Of a stretch of DNA of 8,522 bases, positions 1 through 5,923 are shown in pieces (the stretch's first letter is position 1; each line of letters starts with the position of its first letter). The stretch spans positions 1 to 8,522 of the forward strand of contig JAPHUJ010000329.1 in assembly GCA_026193735.1 (NCBI GenBank), given 5' to 3'. This stretch comes from Sulfurovum sp. GTDB taxonomy: Bacteria; Campylobacterota; Campylobacteria; Campylobacterales; Sulfurovaceae. Position numbers and translations under genes: made by a program. The notes beneath the pieces were generated by a model. The model ran no database searches. It saw nothing but the letters and a program-made list of their open reading frames with translations, and had not been told where the DNA came from.

Positions 1-956
1 AAAGAGCTATCTATGACCGTTATGGTAAAGCCGGGCTTGAAGGACAAGGTGGCTCTCGTGGCGGCTTTGGCGGCTCCAATATGGATGACATCATGGATAT
101 GTTCAACTCTATGTTTGGTGGTTCAGGTGGTGGATTTGGCGGAGGATTTGGTCAAACACGCAGAGACCCAAGCCAAAAATATGCACTGGACTTTGAGATA
201 GAACTTCCATTGGCTTTCCATGAGGCAGTCTTTGGCTGCGAAAAGAAAATAGACATTCGATATAAAACACCTTGTAGTGACTGTAAAGGTACAGGTGCAA
301 AAAATGCAAAATTAGAAACTTGTGACTACTGTCAAGGTCAAGGTCAAGTACTTATGAGACAAGGGCCTATGCAGTTCGCACAAACTTGTCCAAAATGTCA
401 TGGTCAGGGCCAAAGCATTAAAGAAGAGTGCGGAAACTGTAGTGGTAAAGGCTACCATATAGAAGAGGATACAGTGACTGTAAACATTCCTGCCGGGGTA
501 GACTCAGGTAACCGTCTTAGAGCACAGGGGTATGGAAATGAAGCCAAGAACGGACAACGTGGTGACCTCTACCTAACATTCATTGTCGAAGAAGATGAAA
601 ACTTCATTCGTAATGGAAATGATATCTATATAGAAGTACCTGTGTTCTTCACACAAGCCATACTAGGGGAAACCATCTCCATACCTGCATTGGATGGCGA
701 ATTGGAACTTGAACTTAAACAAAGTACGAAAGATAAAGAACAATTTATCTTCGATGGTGAAGGTGTTGTTGATGTACATGGAGGACGTAAAGGTCGTCTT
801 ATTGCTCAAGTTCAAATGATACTCCCTAAGAAAATAAACGAAGAACAAAAAGAATTACTCGAAAAACTCCAGGAAAGTTATGGTGTAGAGAGTCGTCCTC
901 ATAAAAGCACTTTTGATTCTGCATTTGATAGAGTAAAAAACTGGTTTAAAAGCTAA
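1..956 (+). CDS. dnaJ: Chaperone protein DnaJ (Hsp40), 5'-truncated by window edge
   Basis: This is the co-chaperone that delivers unfolded clients to DnaK and stimulates its ATPase in the cytoplasm. The reading frame is open from base 3, before the first in-window ATG at 81. Its first residues (AIYDRYGKAGLEGQ) are the end of the J domain, so the start and the HPD motif lie outside the window. A Gly/Phe-rich linker follows (about bases 50-150). Next is the zinc-binding domain with all four CxxCxGxG repeats (CSDCKGTG, CDYCQGQG, CPKCHGQG, CGNCSGKG) between about 273 and 452. The two C-terminal substrate-binding beta domains run to a normal end (NWFKS). The four intact zinc repeats make it a type I DnaJ rather than a CbpA-type protein. 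About 317 residues are visible, as expected for DnaJ lacking its first 50-60 residues. grpE and dnaK are not in view. Confidence 0.97.
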   Translation, partial: RAIYDRYGKAGLEGQGGSRGGFGGSNMDDIMDMFNSMFGGSGGGFGGGFGQTRRDPSQKYALDFEIELPLAFHEAVFGCEKKIDIRYKTPCSDCKGTGAKNAKLETCDYCQGQGQVLMRQGPMQFAQTCPKCHGQGQSIKEECGNCSGKGYHIEEDTVTVNIPAGVDSGNRLRAQGYGNEAKNGQRGDLYLTFIVEEDENFIRNGNDIYIEVPVFFTQAILGETISIPALDGELELELKQSTKDKEQFIFDGEGVVDVHGGRKGRLIAQVQMILPKKINEEQKELLEKLQESYGVESRPHKSTFDSAFDRVKNWFKS

Positions 957-984
957 ACCTTCTTATTCCGTGGGCTTTGCCCAC
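943..984 (+). terminator. Possible dnaJ terminator hairpins
   Basis: Two small inverted repeats sit at the end of dnaJ. The first, GGTTTA (943-948) and TAAACC (954-959), overlaps the stop codon and is followed by a T-rich stretch (TTCTTATT). The second, GTGGGC-TTT-GCCCAC (970-984), is a stronger GC-rich 6-bp stem with a 3-base loop but has no T tract after it. Either could end dnaJ transcription. Neither is a textbook intrinsic terminator, so this is an inference from position and pairing only. Confidence 0.4.
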
Positions 985-1048
985 AACTTCCAATCCTTTA
1001 CATTCTATATATAGTTCAATGATTTCCCATCCTGTCTCTTTTATAAAC

Positions 1049-1061
1049 GATAATTATTTTC
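1049..1061 (+). promoter_or_regulatory. Fur/PerR-type operator candidate upstream of the ferritin-like gene
   Basis: The 13-mer GATAATTATTTTC differs at one position from the palindromic Fur-family core GATAATnATTATC. It lies 19-31 bases upstream of the candidate -10 box at 1080-1085, overlapping where a -35 element would sit. Control by an iron or peroxide sensor would suit an iron-handling protein. In AT-rich DNA such matches also arise by chance, so confidence is moderate to low. Confidence 0.35.
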
Positions 1062-1079
1062 CTTTAAGTTTTATAAGAC

Positions 1080-1085
1080 TATACT
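1080..1085 (+). promoter_or_regulatory. Candidate -10 box for the ferritin-like gene
   Basis: TATACT lies 49 bases before the start codon at 1134 in a very AT-rich stretch. There is no clear TTGACA-like -35, which is usual for Campylobacterota vegetative promoters. Transcription would begin near 1091-1093 and give a leader of about 40 bases. That leader contains the inverted repeat AGAAAA (1093-1098) / TTTTCT (1104-1109) and an AAGGA ribosome binding site (1122-1126). Confidence 0.4.
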
Positions 1086-1133
1086 AAATTAAAGAAAAAA
1101 TAATTTTCTGCATCTTATTAAAAAGGATAAATC

Positions 1134-1649
1134 ATGGCACGAAGAGGAAACTCGATCATTAAAGGAATTGAGATCAATGAGATCATTTCGGTACTCAATA
1201 AAGCGTATGCTGACGAATGGTTGGCCTACTATCAATATTTTATAGAAGCTAAGGTCATCAAAGGCATCATGAAAGATGCAGCCATAGCAGAACTAACACA
1301 ACATGCTGCCGATGAACTCAGACATGCAAATATGGTAGCAGACAGGATTTTACAATTGGGAGGAACCCCTCTGCTTCATCCTCAAGAGTGGTTTACCCAT
1401 ACAAACTGTGGCTATGAAGAACCAAAAGATTTTGATGTGGTGAGCATACTTGAAGATTCTATTAAAGGTGAACAGTGTGCTATCTCTGTCTATTCACACA
1501 TAGTAGAAATGACCCGTCATAAAGATGTAGTCACTTACGATATCGTCTCACAGATATTGGCAGATGAAGTAGAACATGAAGAAGATCTACAGACACTGCA
1601 TGATGATATCACTGAGTTTATCACAGATATCAAGAAAAACATGCACTAG
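1134..1649 (+). CDS. Ferritin-like diiron protein (bacterioferritin / Dps-like, DPSL type)
   Basis: The 171-residue protein is a four-helix-bundle ferritin-like protein, expected to oxidise and sequester iron or consume peroxide in the cytoplasm. The ligand pattern is complete: E28 (helix A, ADEW), E61 and H64 (ELRH, helix B), E113 (GEQC, helix C), E145 and H148 (EVEH, helix D). This is the E, ExxH, E, ExxH set of bacterioferritin-like diiron sites. There are exactly two cysteines, C92 (HTNCGYEEP) and C115 (two residues after ligand E113). A cysteine pair near a bacterioferritin-like site is the hallmark described for DPSL proteins ('thioferritins'), so that subfamily is my preferred call. 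It could instead be annotated simply as bacterioferritin. No heme-ligating methionine is evident. The ATG start has a good AAGGA site upstream. The gene has its own promoter region and ends one base before the convergent DUF5718 gene. Confidence 0.85.
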   Translation: MARRGNSIIKGIEINEIISVLNKAYADEWLAYYQYFIEAKVIKGIMKDAAIAELTQHAADELRHANMVADRILQLGGTPLLHPQEWFTHTNCGYEEPKDFDVVSILEDSIKGEQCAISVYSHIVEMTRHKDVVTYDIVSQILADEVEHEEDLQTLHDDITEFITDIKKNMH

Positions 1650-1650
1650 C

Positions 1651-2448
1651 TTACTGCACTTTTTGGTGCAGTATCACTTTGGTATCTGATGTATCAAAAC
1701 CAACATCATCGATATTTTTATCATAAGCAATAACATATACTTCATCACCACTTTTTAAATAATTGTTTTCGCCAAACTCTGCATATTCTGTTGCACCTAT
1801 GGAAATAAGTGCCTGCTTTGGATAATGTGTTGCTTTGAGATGTGCAGCGATATTTTCAAGCGGTCCAAAATCTTCCTGGGTGTTCATCTTGTCTATAAGC
1901 CACGTTTTAAGCTTAGTGTAAAAGTAAGAGTAACCAAGGAGTGGTGCATCTACGCCATAAGGGTGTATGACCCCTTCACGCTTTACAAAAGAGCATAGAT
2001 GATAGTTATCCATTACGCCGCCCTCTTCAAATTTATCAATAGCTATCCATTTGTCACCTATACCCTTAGAGTTTATGCCCCAGGACTTTTTCTCTGAAAT
2101 CTTTTTTGCACCTTCTTTACGAATGGTACAGTCATTAAAAGTAGTAAACTTTTGAGCGATCAGATCAGTGACGTCTTTGTCATCATTATAAATAATATCA
2201 AAAAGCACAGCTATTTCGGGTTCAACTTGTGCATTGGCTTCATAGTCAGGAAGATTGAGCGTATCTGTACCTATAGAGTACAAACCTAAAAAAGAGGCTG
2301 ACCCAGGCAGATAAAAAGGAAAGATTCCTTTGGGTGCATCGGCTTCAGCAGTAATGACATTTTCAAAATCTTTAAGTTCGCCTGCTTGTTCTAAATGATG
2401 CGCAAAATTCCCTGCTACACCTAAACATATCGTATCTTGTAATTCCAT
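1651..2448 (-). CDS. DUF5718 family protein, probable fumarylacetoacetate hydrolase-fold enzyme
   Basis: The 265-residue soluble protein matches my memory of the DUF5718 family common in Campylobacterota. The function is unassigned, but the sequence carries landmarks of the FAH superfamily (metal-dependent C-C hydrolases, decarboxylases and isomerases acting on 2-oxo acids). The N-terminal ICLGVAGNFAHHLEQAG resembles the FAH opening (IxxxGxNYxxHxxE). VEPEIAV gives an ExE pair (E76, E78), as in the FAH metal site. FNDCTIR (104-110) resembles the NDxSARD motif and supplies D106, the third expected metal ligand, 28 residues on. SWGINSKG (122-129) resembles the W...K segment that follows. SGDEVYVIAYD (233-243) resembles the C-terminal GD element. 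There is no signal peptide, so it is cytoplasmic. The ATG is preceded by AAGGA at a suitable distance. It appears monocistronic. The family name is fairly secure; enzyme activity is inference. Confidence 0.75.
   Translation of the reverse strand: MELQDTICLGVAGNFAHHLEQAGELKDFENVITAEADAPKGIFPFYLPGSASFLGLYSIGTDTLNLPDYEANAQVEPEIAVLFDIIYNDDKDVTDLIAQKFTTFNDCTIRKEGAKKISEKKSWGINSKGIGDKWIAIDKFEEGGVMDNYHLCSFVKREGVIHPYGVDAPLLGYSYFYTKLKTWLIDKMNTQEDFGPLENIAAHLKATHYPKQALISIGATEYAEFGENNYLKSGDEVYVIAYDKNIDDVGFDTSDTKVILHQKVQ
1652..1673. terminator. Perfect 8-bp hairpin at the convergent gene junction
   Basis: TACTGCAC (1652-1659) and GTGCAGTA (1666-1673) pair perfectly around the 6-base loop TTTTTG. The hairpin starts three bases after the ferritin-like stop codon (1647-1649). 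It also forms the last codons and part of the stop of the opposing gene. It may work as a shared bidirectional transcription end or 3' RNA stabiliser. No clear T tract follows the stem on either strand, so intrinsic termination is uncertain. Confidence 0.5.
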
Positions 2449-2475
2449 AAAAATCCTTAGACAAATAATTAACGT

Positions 2476-2481
2476 AGTATA
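2476..2481 (-). promoter_or_regulatory. Candidate -10 box for the DUF5718 gene
   Basis: Read on the minus strand, TATACT lies 27 bases before the ATG at 2448, and the ribosome binding site AAGGA lies between them. There is no recognisable -35. The short leader of about 20 bases is plausible. The call rests on sequence and position only. Confidence 0.35.
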
Positions 2482-2539
2482 TCTTAGGGATGGTTATAAG
2501 GTGTTTTAATATATTTTATATAAAGTATAAATGAGGCGC

Positions 2540-2563
2540 AGCTACTATCCAGAGGTAGTAGCT
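2540..2563 (-). terminator. Hairpin downstream of the retropepsin-like gene
   Basis: AGCTACTATC (2540-2549) pairs with GGTAGTAGCT (2554-2563) over ten positions, including one G-U wobble, around the loop CAGA. It begins 15 bases beyond the stop codon of the minus-strand protease gene and separates it from the next minus-strand gene. The stem is strong. The following minus-strand sequence (GCGCCTCATTTATAC) is not a proper T tract, so efficiency is uncertain. Confidence 0.55.
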
Positions 2564-2578
2564 AATGAAACTCACTTT

Positions 2579-3145
2579 TTATTTAGGTAATGCCATAGGT
2601 TTTACCTGAAACTTCTTTCCCACATCTACGATAAAATAATCACGCAGAAAATTACGTCCTATCAGCACTGGATATTGATATGATTCTCGATCATTTAAAT
2701 TGACAGAGATAAGCTGTGAAACATCACCGATCACTATACGCATTTTTACCACATAACGCCTTTGGCTATCGTCCCCGTGGCGCTTAATTAGAATCGTTTT
2801 AATAACTTTTCTCTCTATGTCATATTTCTTTTCTCCCACCAACAGATCAAATCGTACCCATTCTTTGCCATCACGCTCAAAAGGTGTAATATTTTGGGCA
2901 TCAATAGATGTTGTCTTGGCACCTGTGTCAATACGCGCTTTAAGTACTATATTGGGTGGTACTAGACGAACATTTTCTATGGCTCCAATAATGCTCTTGG
3001 AATCAGGTTTCTCGGTATTGAGATTTTCGAAAGTGCTATTTTGATCTTCTACAGGTAGTGTTTTCACTTTGGCTTCAATAAAAGATGTAGTGCAAAACAA
3101 AAGCACCAACAGGATACCGTAGCGCCATTTCATTTGTAAAATCAT
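2579..3145 (-). CDS. Exported retropepsin-like aspartic protease, RimK-associated type (old name: ATP-dependent zinc protease)
   Basis: The 188-residue protein has an N-terminal hydrophobic segment (residues 9-20, GILLVLLFCTTS) that acts as a signal peptide or anchor. A linker of about 35 residues follows, then a single retropepsin-like domain. The catalytic motif is ARIDTGAKTTSIDA, with DTG at 73-75. The matching C-terminal landmark is YPVLIGRNFLRDYFIVD (158-174). Such one-lobe proteases work as homodimers, each chain giving one aspartate. Family members are often beside RimK-like ATP-grasp ligases and are still labelled 'ATP-dependent zinc protease', though nothing here binds ATP or zinc. 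No ligase is nearby. The first ATG (3145) is supported by GGAG with 7-base spacing; the ATG at 3133 has no such site. The protein probably acts in the periplasm, and its substrate is unknown. Confidence 0.85.
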   Translation of the reverse strand: MILQMKWRYGILLVLLFCTTSFIEAKVKTLPVEDQNSTFENLNTEKPDSKSIIGAIENVRLVPPNIVLKARIDTGAKTTSIDAQNITPFERDGKEWVRFDLLVGEKKYDIERKVIKTILIKRHGDDSQRRYVVKMRIVIGDVSQLISVNLNDRESYQYPVLIGRNFLRDYFIVDVGKKFQVKPMALPK

Positions 3146-3168
3146 AGTTATTCTCCATAAAATAATAC

Positions 3169-3177
3169 ATTATATCA
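3169..3177 (-). promoter_or_regulatory. Extended -10 promoter of the retropepsin-like gene
   Basis: On the minus strand TGATATAAT is a perfect extended -10 (TGnTATAAT). It sits 24-32 bases before the start codon at 3145, with GGAG between. No -35 is evident, and an extended -10 does not need one. It is the best promoter match in the window. Confidence 0.6.
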
Positions 3178-3229
3178 TATACATTAAAACTATACTCTAA
3201 TAGCTAGTGAACTTAAAATACGCATATAC

Positions 3230-3393
3230 ATGTTGAAGAGATTCAGAAAAGAATTCATCCATCTTGCATTAGATCAAATGAAATCTAAATTGAGCCAAAT
3301 ATAGAAACAATAAAAGAGATTGCAGAATGTTTTAAAATTTTAGTTGAGGATTATGAAAAAGGAACTGTATTTCAATTTGATAATACGAAGTGA
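3230..3393 (+). pseudogene. Possible frameshifted remnant of an unrecognised small protein
   Basis: Two short plus-strand open stretches abut in different frames. From ATG 3230, one reads MLKRFRKEFIHLALDQMKSK and continues LSQI to a stop at 3302-3304. In another frame, EPNIETIKEIAECFKILVED (from 3292) continues YEKGTVFQFDNTK to TGA at 3391-3393. Joined by one frameshift they give a plausible, charged, helical C-terminal segment of about 55 residues, richer in Lys, Glu and Ile than random AT-rich translation. There is no ribosome binding site before 3230, and I do not recognise the family. It may be the tail of a lost gene, or chance. The frame of the first part is open back to 3188. Confidence 0.3.
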
Positions 3394-3419
3394 AAGTGTC
3401 TTTCAGAATTTTGTCACAA

Positions 3420-3455
3420 GTACGTTACCACTATACTATCAATAATATAACGTAC
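3420..3455. repeat. Inverted repeat GTACGTTA...TAACGTAC
   Basis: Perfect 8-bp arms (3420-3427 and 3448-3455) are separated by a 20-base AT-rich spacer. The repeat lies between the coding remnant and the end of the tandem DUF302 gene. The long spacer argues against a terminator. It could be an operator or a footprint left by an excised element, but there is no direct support for either. Confidence 0.35.
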
Positions 3456-3488
3456 CGTGCCACTTAAAAAAAGTGTGTATCTTATACC

Positions 3489-4466
3489 TTACTGCGTAAG
3501 ACCTGTTAATATCTTTTTCATTCCTGCTTGTGCTGCTTCCAAAACTTCCATATCTTCTTTGTTATCAATGGCCATAGAACTCATCCAATTATATACAGAA
3601 GGAAAGCCTATTTGCATCATGTCCTCATTTTTCTTTTTACTAAGATAGAGTGAACATGGTGCATATGCTCCTGCTTCCGGTCTTGTTTTGGCAATGGTAT
3701 ATATTACCGGTAGTTTACAAATAGAATACACTTCATAAAAATCAAATGCTTCATAGTTTGATTCGTCAAAATCATCACCTAGATTATTATGCCCAGCAAT
3801 GACAAATCCATTAGGTGCGAGCTCACCTTCAAAGCCCATCTTAAATTCTTCTAACTGATCTTCCCACTCATCTGCATCCATTTCCATGCTAAAACTAGTT
3901 ACAAGCTCAGCTTTTGCTTCTTGTATCCCATAAGGTAACTCGTCAAATGAACCATTTGGCATCGCTTTTTTTAACGTTTGTTTTACAAGTGTTCTTAAGT
4001 CATGTAAAGTTTTATCATCAATGGGTGCTTTTATAATTTTAGCCATTGCTTCCGCCGTTAAAGAAGAGACTGAAATGGTTTTTTCACCTTTTTTTGTATA
4101 AATAGACATACTCATAGGAGCAAAAAGACCTATATTCGGATATTTCTTAACCAGCTCCAGGACTGTATCTTGTTTATAAAATGTAAAAAGATTATAGATA
4201 TCAAAACTTGACTCTTTAAACTGTTTAACAAAAGGTCCATTCATATCTCTGTTAGCAGAGATAATAAACCCTGCTTCTTTAAATGCCTTTTCTATACTTG
4301 CCGGAGTGATTTTCCCATCTGCATTTTCTGAAGTAAATATTTCAATATCAGCCGTAGCGTTCTTAATAATAGTAGGTTCCTTAGGTGCGACATTTACTAT
4401 TTCTTTTGCCATCACTCCAGTAACTACCAATAATGCACAAAGCATTCCTTTAATAAACATATTCAT
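3489..4466 (-). CDS. Exported protein with two DUF302-like domains (paralogue A)
   Basis: The 325-residue protein has a signal peptide (cleavage likely after VMA, residue 20) and two DUF302-like halves, so it is probably periplasmic. The first half contains FIISANRDMNGPFVKQF (67-83) and the GLFAPMSMSIYTKKG segment (113-127). The second contains GFVIAGHN (220-227), SICKLPVIYTIAKTRPEAG (248-266) and APCSLYL (269-275). In DUF302 families the conserved pattern is a Cys followed about 20 residues later by PC. The second half keeps both (C250, C271). In the first half the equivalent places are F/Y and APM, so only the second domain could do cysteine chemistry. DUF302 has no established biochemical function. 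The ATG at 4466 has AAGGA upstream. It lies 30 bases downstream of its paralogue and is the last gene of the block. Confidence 0.75.
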   Translation of the reverse strand: MNMFIKGMLCALLVVTGVMAKEIVNVAPKEPTIIKNATADIEIFTSENADGKITPASIEKAFKEAGFIISANRDMNGPFVKQFKESSFDIYNLFTFYKQDTVLELVKKYPNIGLFAPMSMSIYTKKGEKTISVSSLTAEAMAKIIKAPIDDKTLHDLRTLVKQTLKKAMPNGSFDELPYGIQEAKAELVTSFSMEMDADEWEDQLEEFKMGFEGELAPNGFVIAGHNNLGDDFDESNYEAFDFYEVYSICKLPVIYTIAKTRPEAGAYAPCSLYLSKKKNEDMMQIGFPSVYNWMSSMAIDNKEDMEVLEAAQAGMKKILTGLTQ

Positions 4467-4496
4467 TTTTAATTTTCCTTTTATTTTATTTTATTT

Positions 4497-5414
4497 TTAT
4501 TCTGCAGATTCTTCTATAATATTCTGCATATCTGATTGTGCTTTTTCTAACATTGCTAACAATTTTTTGTCATCAATGGCTAGTGTTGAAGTAAGATTGT
4601 CTATATTTAAAGAGACTATCTCTGTTTTATTACTTCCTTTTTTATGATAGATCACCATAGTACAAGGTGCAAAAGCACCTGCCTCAGGCTTTGTTTTAGA
4701 AAGTTCGTAAATAATTTTCAACTTACAAAGAGAATAAGCATCATAAAACAGATAGTCTTCTCTCTTCTCCTCTTTGAGTACAGCATTAAAGTCAATATAA
4801 TTCGCCACAACAAAACCACTTGGTTTCATACCGTTCTGCATCATCATCATAAGATCACCCATGGCTTCCACAGCTTCATCATCATCAACATCAAAAGAAT
4901 ACTTTGTATACAATGGCTTATCTGTTTTTACATTTTCATAACCTAAGGATGTTTCAACCGCTGTAGGGAGTATGCTCATTATAGTTTTTTTATTGAGTGC
5001 CTCCAGATCAGAGAACAAAGGATCTTTCTTTTTTATAATATTTTCTTGCGCTTTAGCCGTTAAAAATGCTATGTAAAGGGCATCATCACCTTGATGTTGA
5101 TAGACTGTAATAGAAAAGGGTGTAAAAATACCACTTTCGGCATATTTAGGTACTAATCCCACAGATGTTTCAGGGTGGTAGACTGACATAAGGCTATAGC
5201 TTTGAAAGGTAGTTGTACCAAACTGTTTTTTGTATGGACCGTTCATATCTTGGTTTTTAGCTACCATATATCCATTTGCTGTTAAACCATCTGCAATGGA
5301 CTGTGCACTTACTTTTAAATCTTTATTCTCTACTTTATAAAGTAGAATGTCATCATTGGCAAAAGCAGTTCCATAGGTTAATATCAATACAAATATCAGT
5401 ATCAATTTTTTCAT
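4497..5414 (-). CDS. Exported protein with two DUF302-like domains (paralogue B)
   Basis: This 305-residue paralogue of the next gene has the signal peptide MKKLILIFVLILTYGTAFAN (cleavage likely after AFA). The domain order is the same: NQDMNGPYKKQF (54-65) and SGIFTPFSITVYQHQG (94-109) in the first half; GFVVAN (200-205), YSLCKLKIIYELSKTKPEAG (227-246) and APCTMVIYHKKG (249-260) in the second. As in paralogue A, the Cys pair survives only in the second half (C230, C251, also 21 residues apart). The exact conservation of DMNGP and PEAGA.APC between copies shows tandem duplication under selection. A TTG three bases upstream (5417) could extend the frame by one residue, but the ATG at 5414 has the better spacing to AAGGA. 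It starts 67 bases after the DsrE gene. The role is unknown; a thiol or sulfur-related periplasmic role is inferred from context. Confidence 0.75.
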   Translation of the reverse strand: MKKLILIFVLILTYGTAFANDDILLYKVENKDLKVSAQSIADGLTANGYMVAKNQDMNGPYKKQFGTTTFQSYSLMSVYHPETSVGLVPKYAESGIFTPFSITVYQHQGDDALYIAFLTAKAQENIIKKKDPLFSDLEALNKKTIMSILPTAVETSLGYENVKTDKPLYTKYSFDVDDDEAVEAMGDLMMMMQNGMKPSGFVVANYIDFNAVLKEEKREDYLFYDAYSLCKLKIIYELSKTKPEAGAFAPCTMVIYHKKGSNKTEIVSLNIDNLTSTLAIDDKKLLAMLEKAQSDMQNIIEESAE

Positions 5415-5461
5415 CAAATCATCCTTATTATTTTATATAGTAATATACCAATTTTGTGTAA

Positions 5462-5467
5462 ATTATA
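5462..5467 (-). promoter_or_regulatory. Candidate -10 box for the DUF302 gene pair
   Basis: On the minus strand TATAAT occurs within TTTACATATAATTTACAC, 48 bases before the ATG at 5414 and inside the 67-base gap after the DsrE gene. This is the only gap in the block large enough for an internal promoter. The DUF302 pair might therefore be transcribed both from the upstream operon promoter and from here. No clear -35 is present. Confidence 0.4.
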
Positions 5468-5481
5468 TGTAAAATAACTAT

Positions 5482-5919
5482 CTATGGTCGTATATAAGTA
5501 TACCCCTGTAATTGTTTTTCAATGATCTCTACGATCCCTGCTGTGACTATCTCAACATCATCAAGTAGATCTTTTTTTTCTATCTTGAGTGTACGCATCG
5601 TATTGCCGCAAGCGATAAACACGACATCATAGGTCATCAAAGCTTCAACACGCTTACGGATATCCGTATCCCATTTTTTCAATAAAGTATGTATACCTTG
5701 AGAATATGCAACTACCACAATCTCTGTATTTTCAGGTCTATAAAATTTCATCACATTATTCACAGAACTTAACACGTGGTTTATCTCTTTTTTATCACCG
5801 GAGACGATGGAAAAAACTATTTTCCTCGGGTTATCAATCGAAGGTTTGGGTTCAGCGAACTCTGTTTCTGCAAAGCCCATACTGAACAATAATACAAATG
5901 CCATCACTATCTGTTTCAT
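5482..5919 (-). CDS. Exported DsrE-family protein (YchN-like, COG1416 type)
   Basis: The 145-residue protein consists of a signal peptide (MKQIVMAFVLLFSMGFAETE; cleavage likely after GFA, residue 17) and one DsrE/DsrF-like Rossmann-type domain. Typical landmarks are KIVFSIVSGD (33-42), EIVVVAYSQGIHTLL (66-80), YDVVFIACGNTM (97-108), then IVTAGIVEIIEKQLQGYTYIRP at the C-terminus. C104 in the ACGNT turn is the only cysteine. It is in the usual place of the reactive cysteine that carries persulfide in some DsrE relatives, but family membership alone does not prove sulfur transfer. Cytoplasmic relatives (DsrE, TusD) work in sulfur relay, whereas this one is exported. Its start is 4 bases after the stop of the cytochrome-thioredoxin gene, and its AAAGG ribosome binding site overlaps that gene's last codons, so translation is closely coupled. 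Confidence 0.88.
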   Translation of the reverse strand: MKQIVMAFVLLFSMGFAETEFAEPKPSIDNPRKIVFSIVSGDKKEINHVLSSVNNVMKFYRPENTEIVVVAYSQGIHTLLKKWDTDIRKRVEALMTYDVVFIACGNTMRTLKIEKKDLLDDVEIVTAGIVEIIEKQLQGYTYIRP

Positions 5920-5923
5920 TTCT

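Larger units (their letters stand above)
3146..3488. other. Intergenic region without an intact gene
   Basis: This 343-base AT-rich gap lies between two minus-strand genes. It holds the leader and promoter of the retropepsin-like gene at its left, a plus-strand coding remnant (3230-3393) in the middle, and an 8-bp inverted repeat (3420-3455) at its right. A short CACTT/AAGTG pairing around A5 (3461-3475) and CTTAC/GTAAG (3488-3500) lie just beyond the stop of the DUF302 gene, and either may contribute to ending that transcript. I see no tRNA, small-RNA signature or mobile-element end. Confidence 0.6.

Noticed and set aside
13..201. Short plus-strand open frame starting near the left edge
   Set aside because: It is out of frame with dnaJ over the Gly/Phe-rich region. 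The dnaJ frame reads continuously from base 3 with conserved sequence.
4834..4893. Short ATC/CAT-type triplet runs within DUF302 paralogue B
   Set aside because: They encode a Met run and an Asp/Glu-rich linker in frame. They are too short and imperfect to count as a repeat element or CRISPR.
4306..4946. Two overlapping plus-strand open frames (113 and 100 codons)
   Set aside because: Both are antisense to the DUF302 genes and have no ribosome binding site or recognisable domain.
5415..5417. TTG as the start of DUF302 paralogue B
   Set aside because: It is only four bases from the ribosome binding site core. The ATG at 5414 has better spacing and begins a standard MKK signal peptide.
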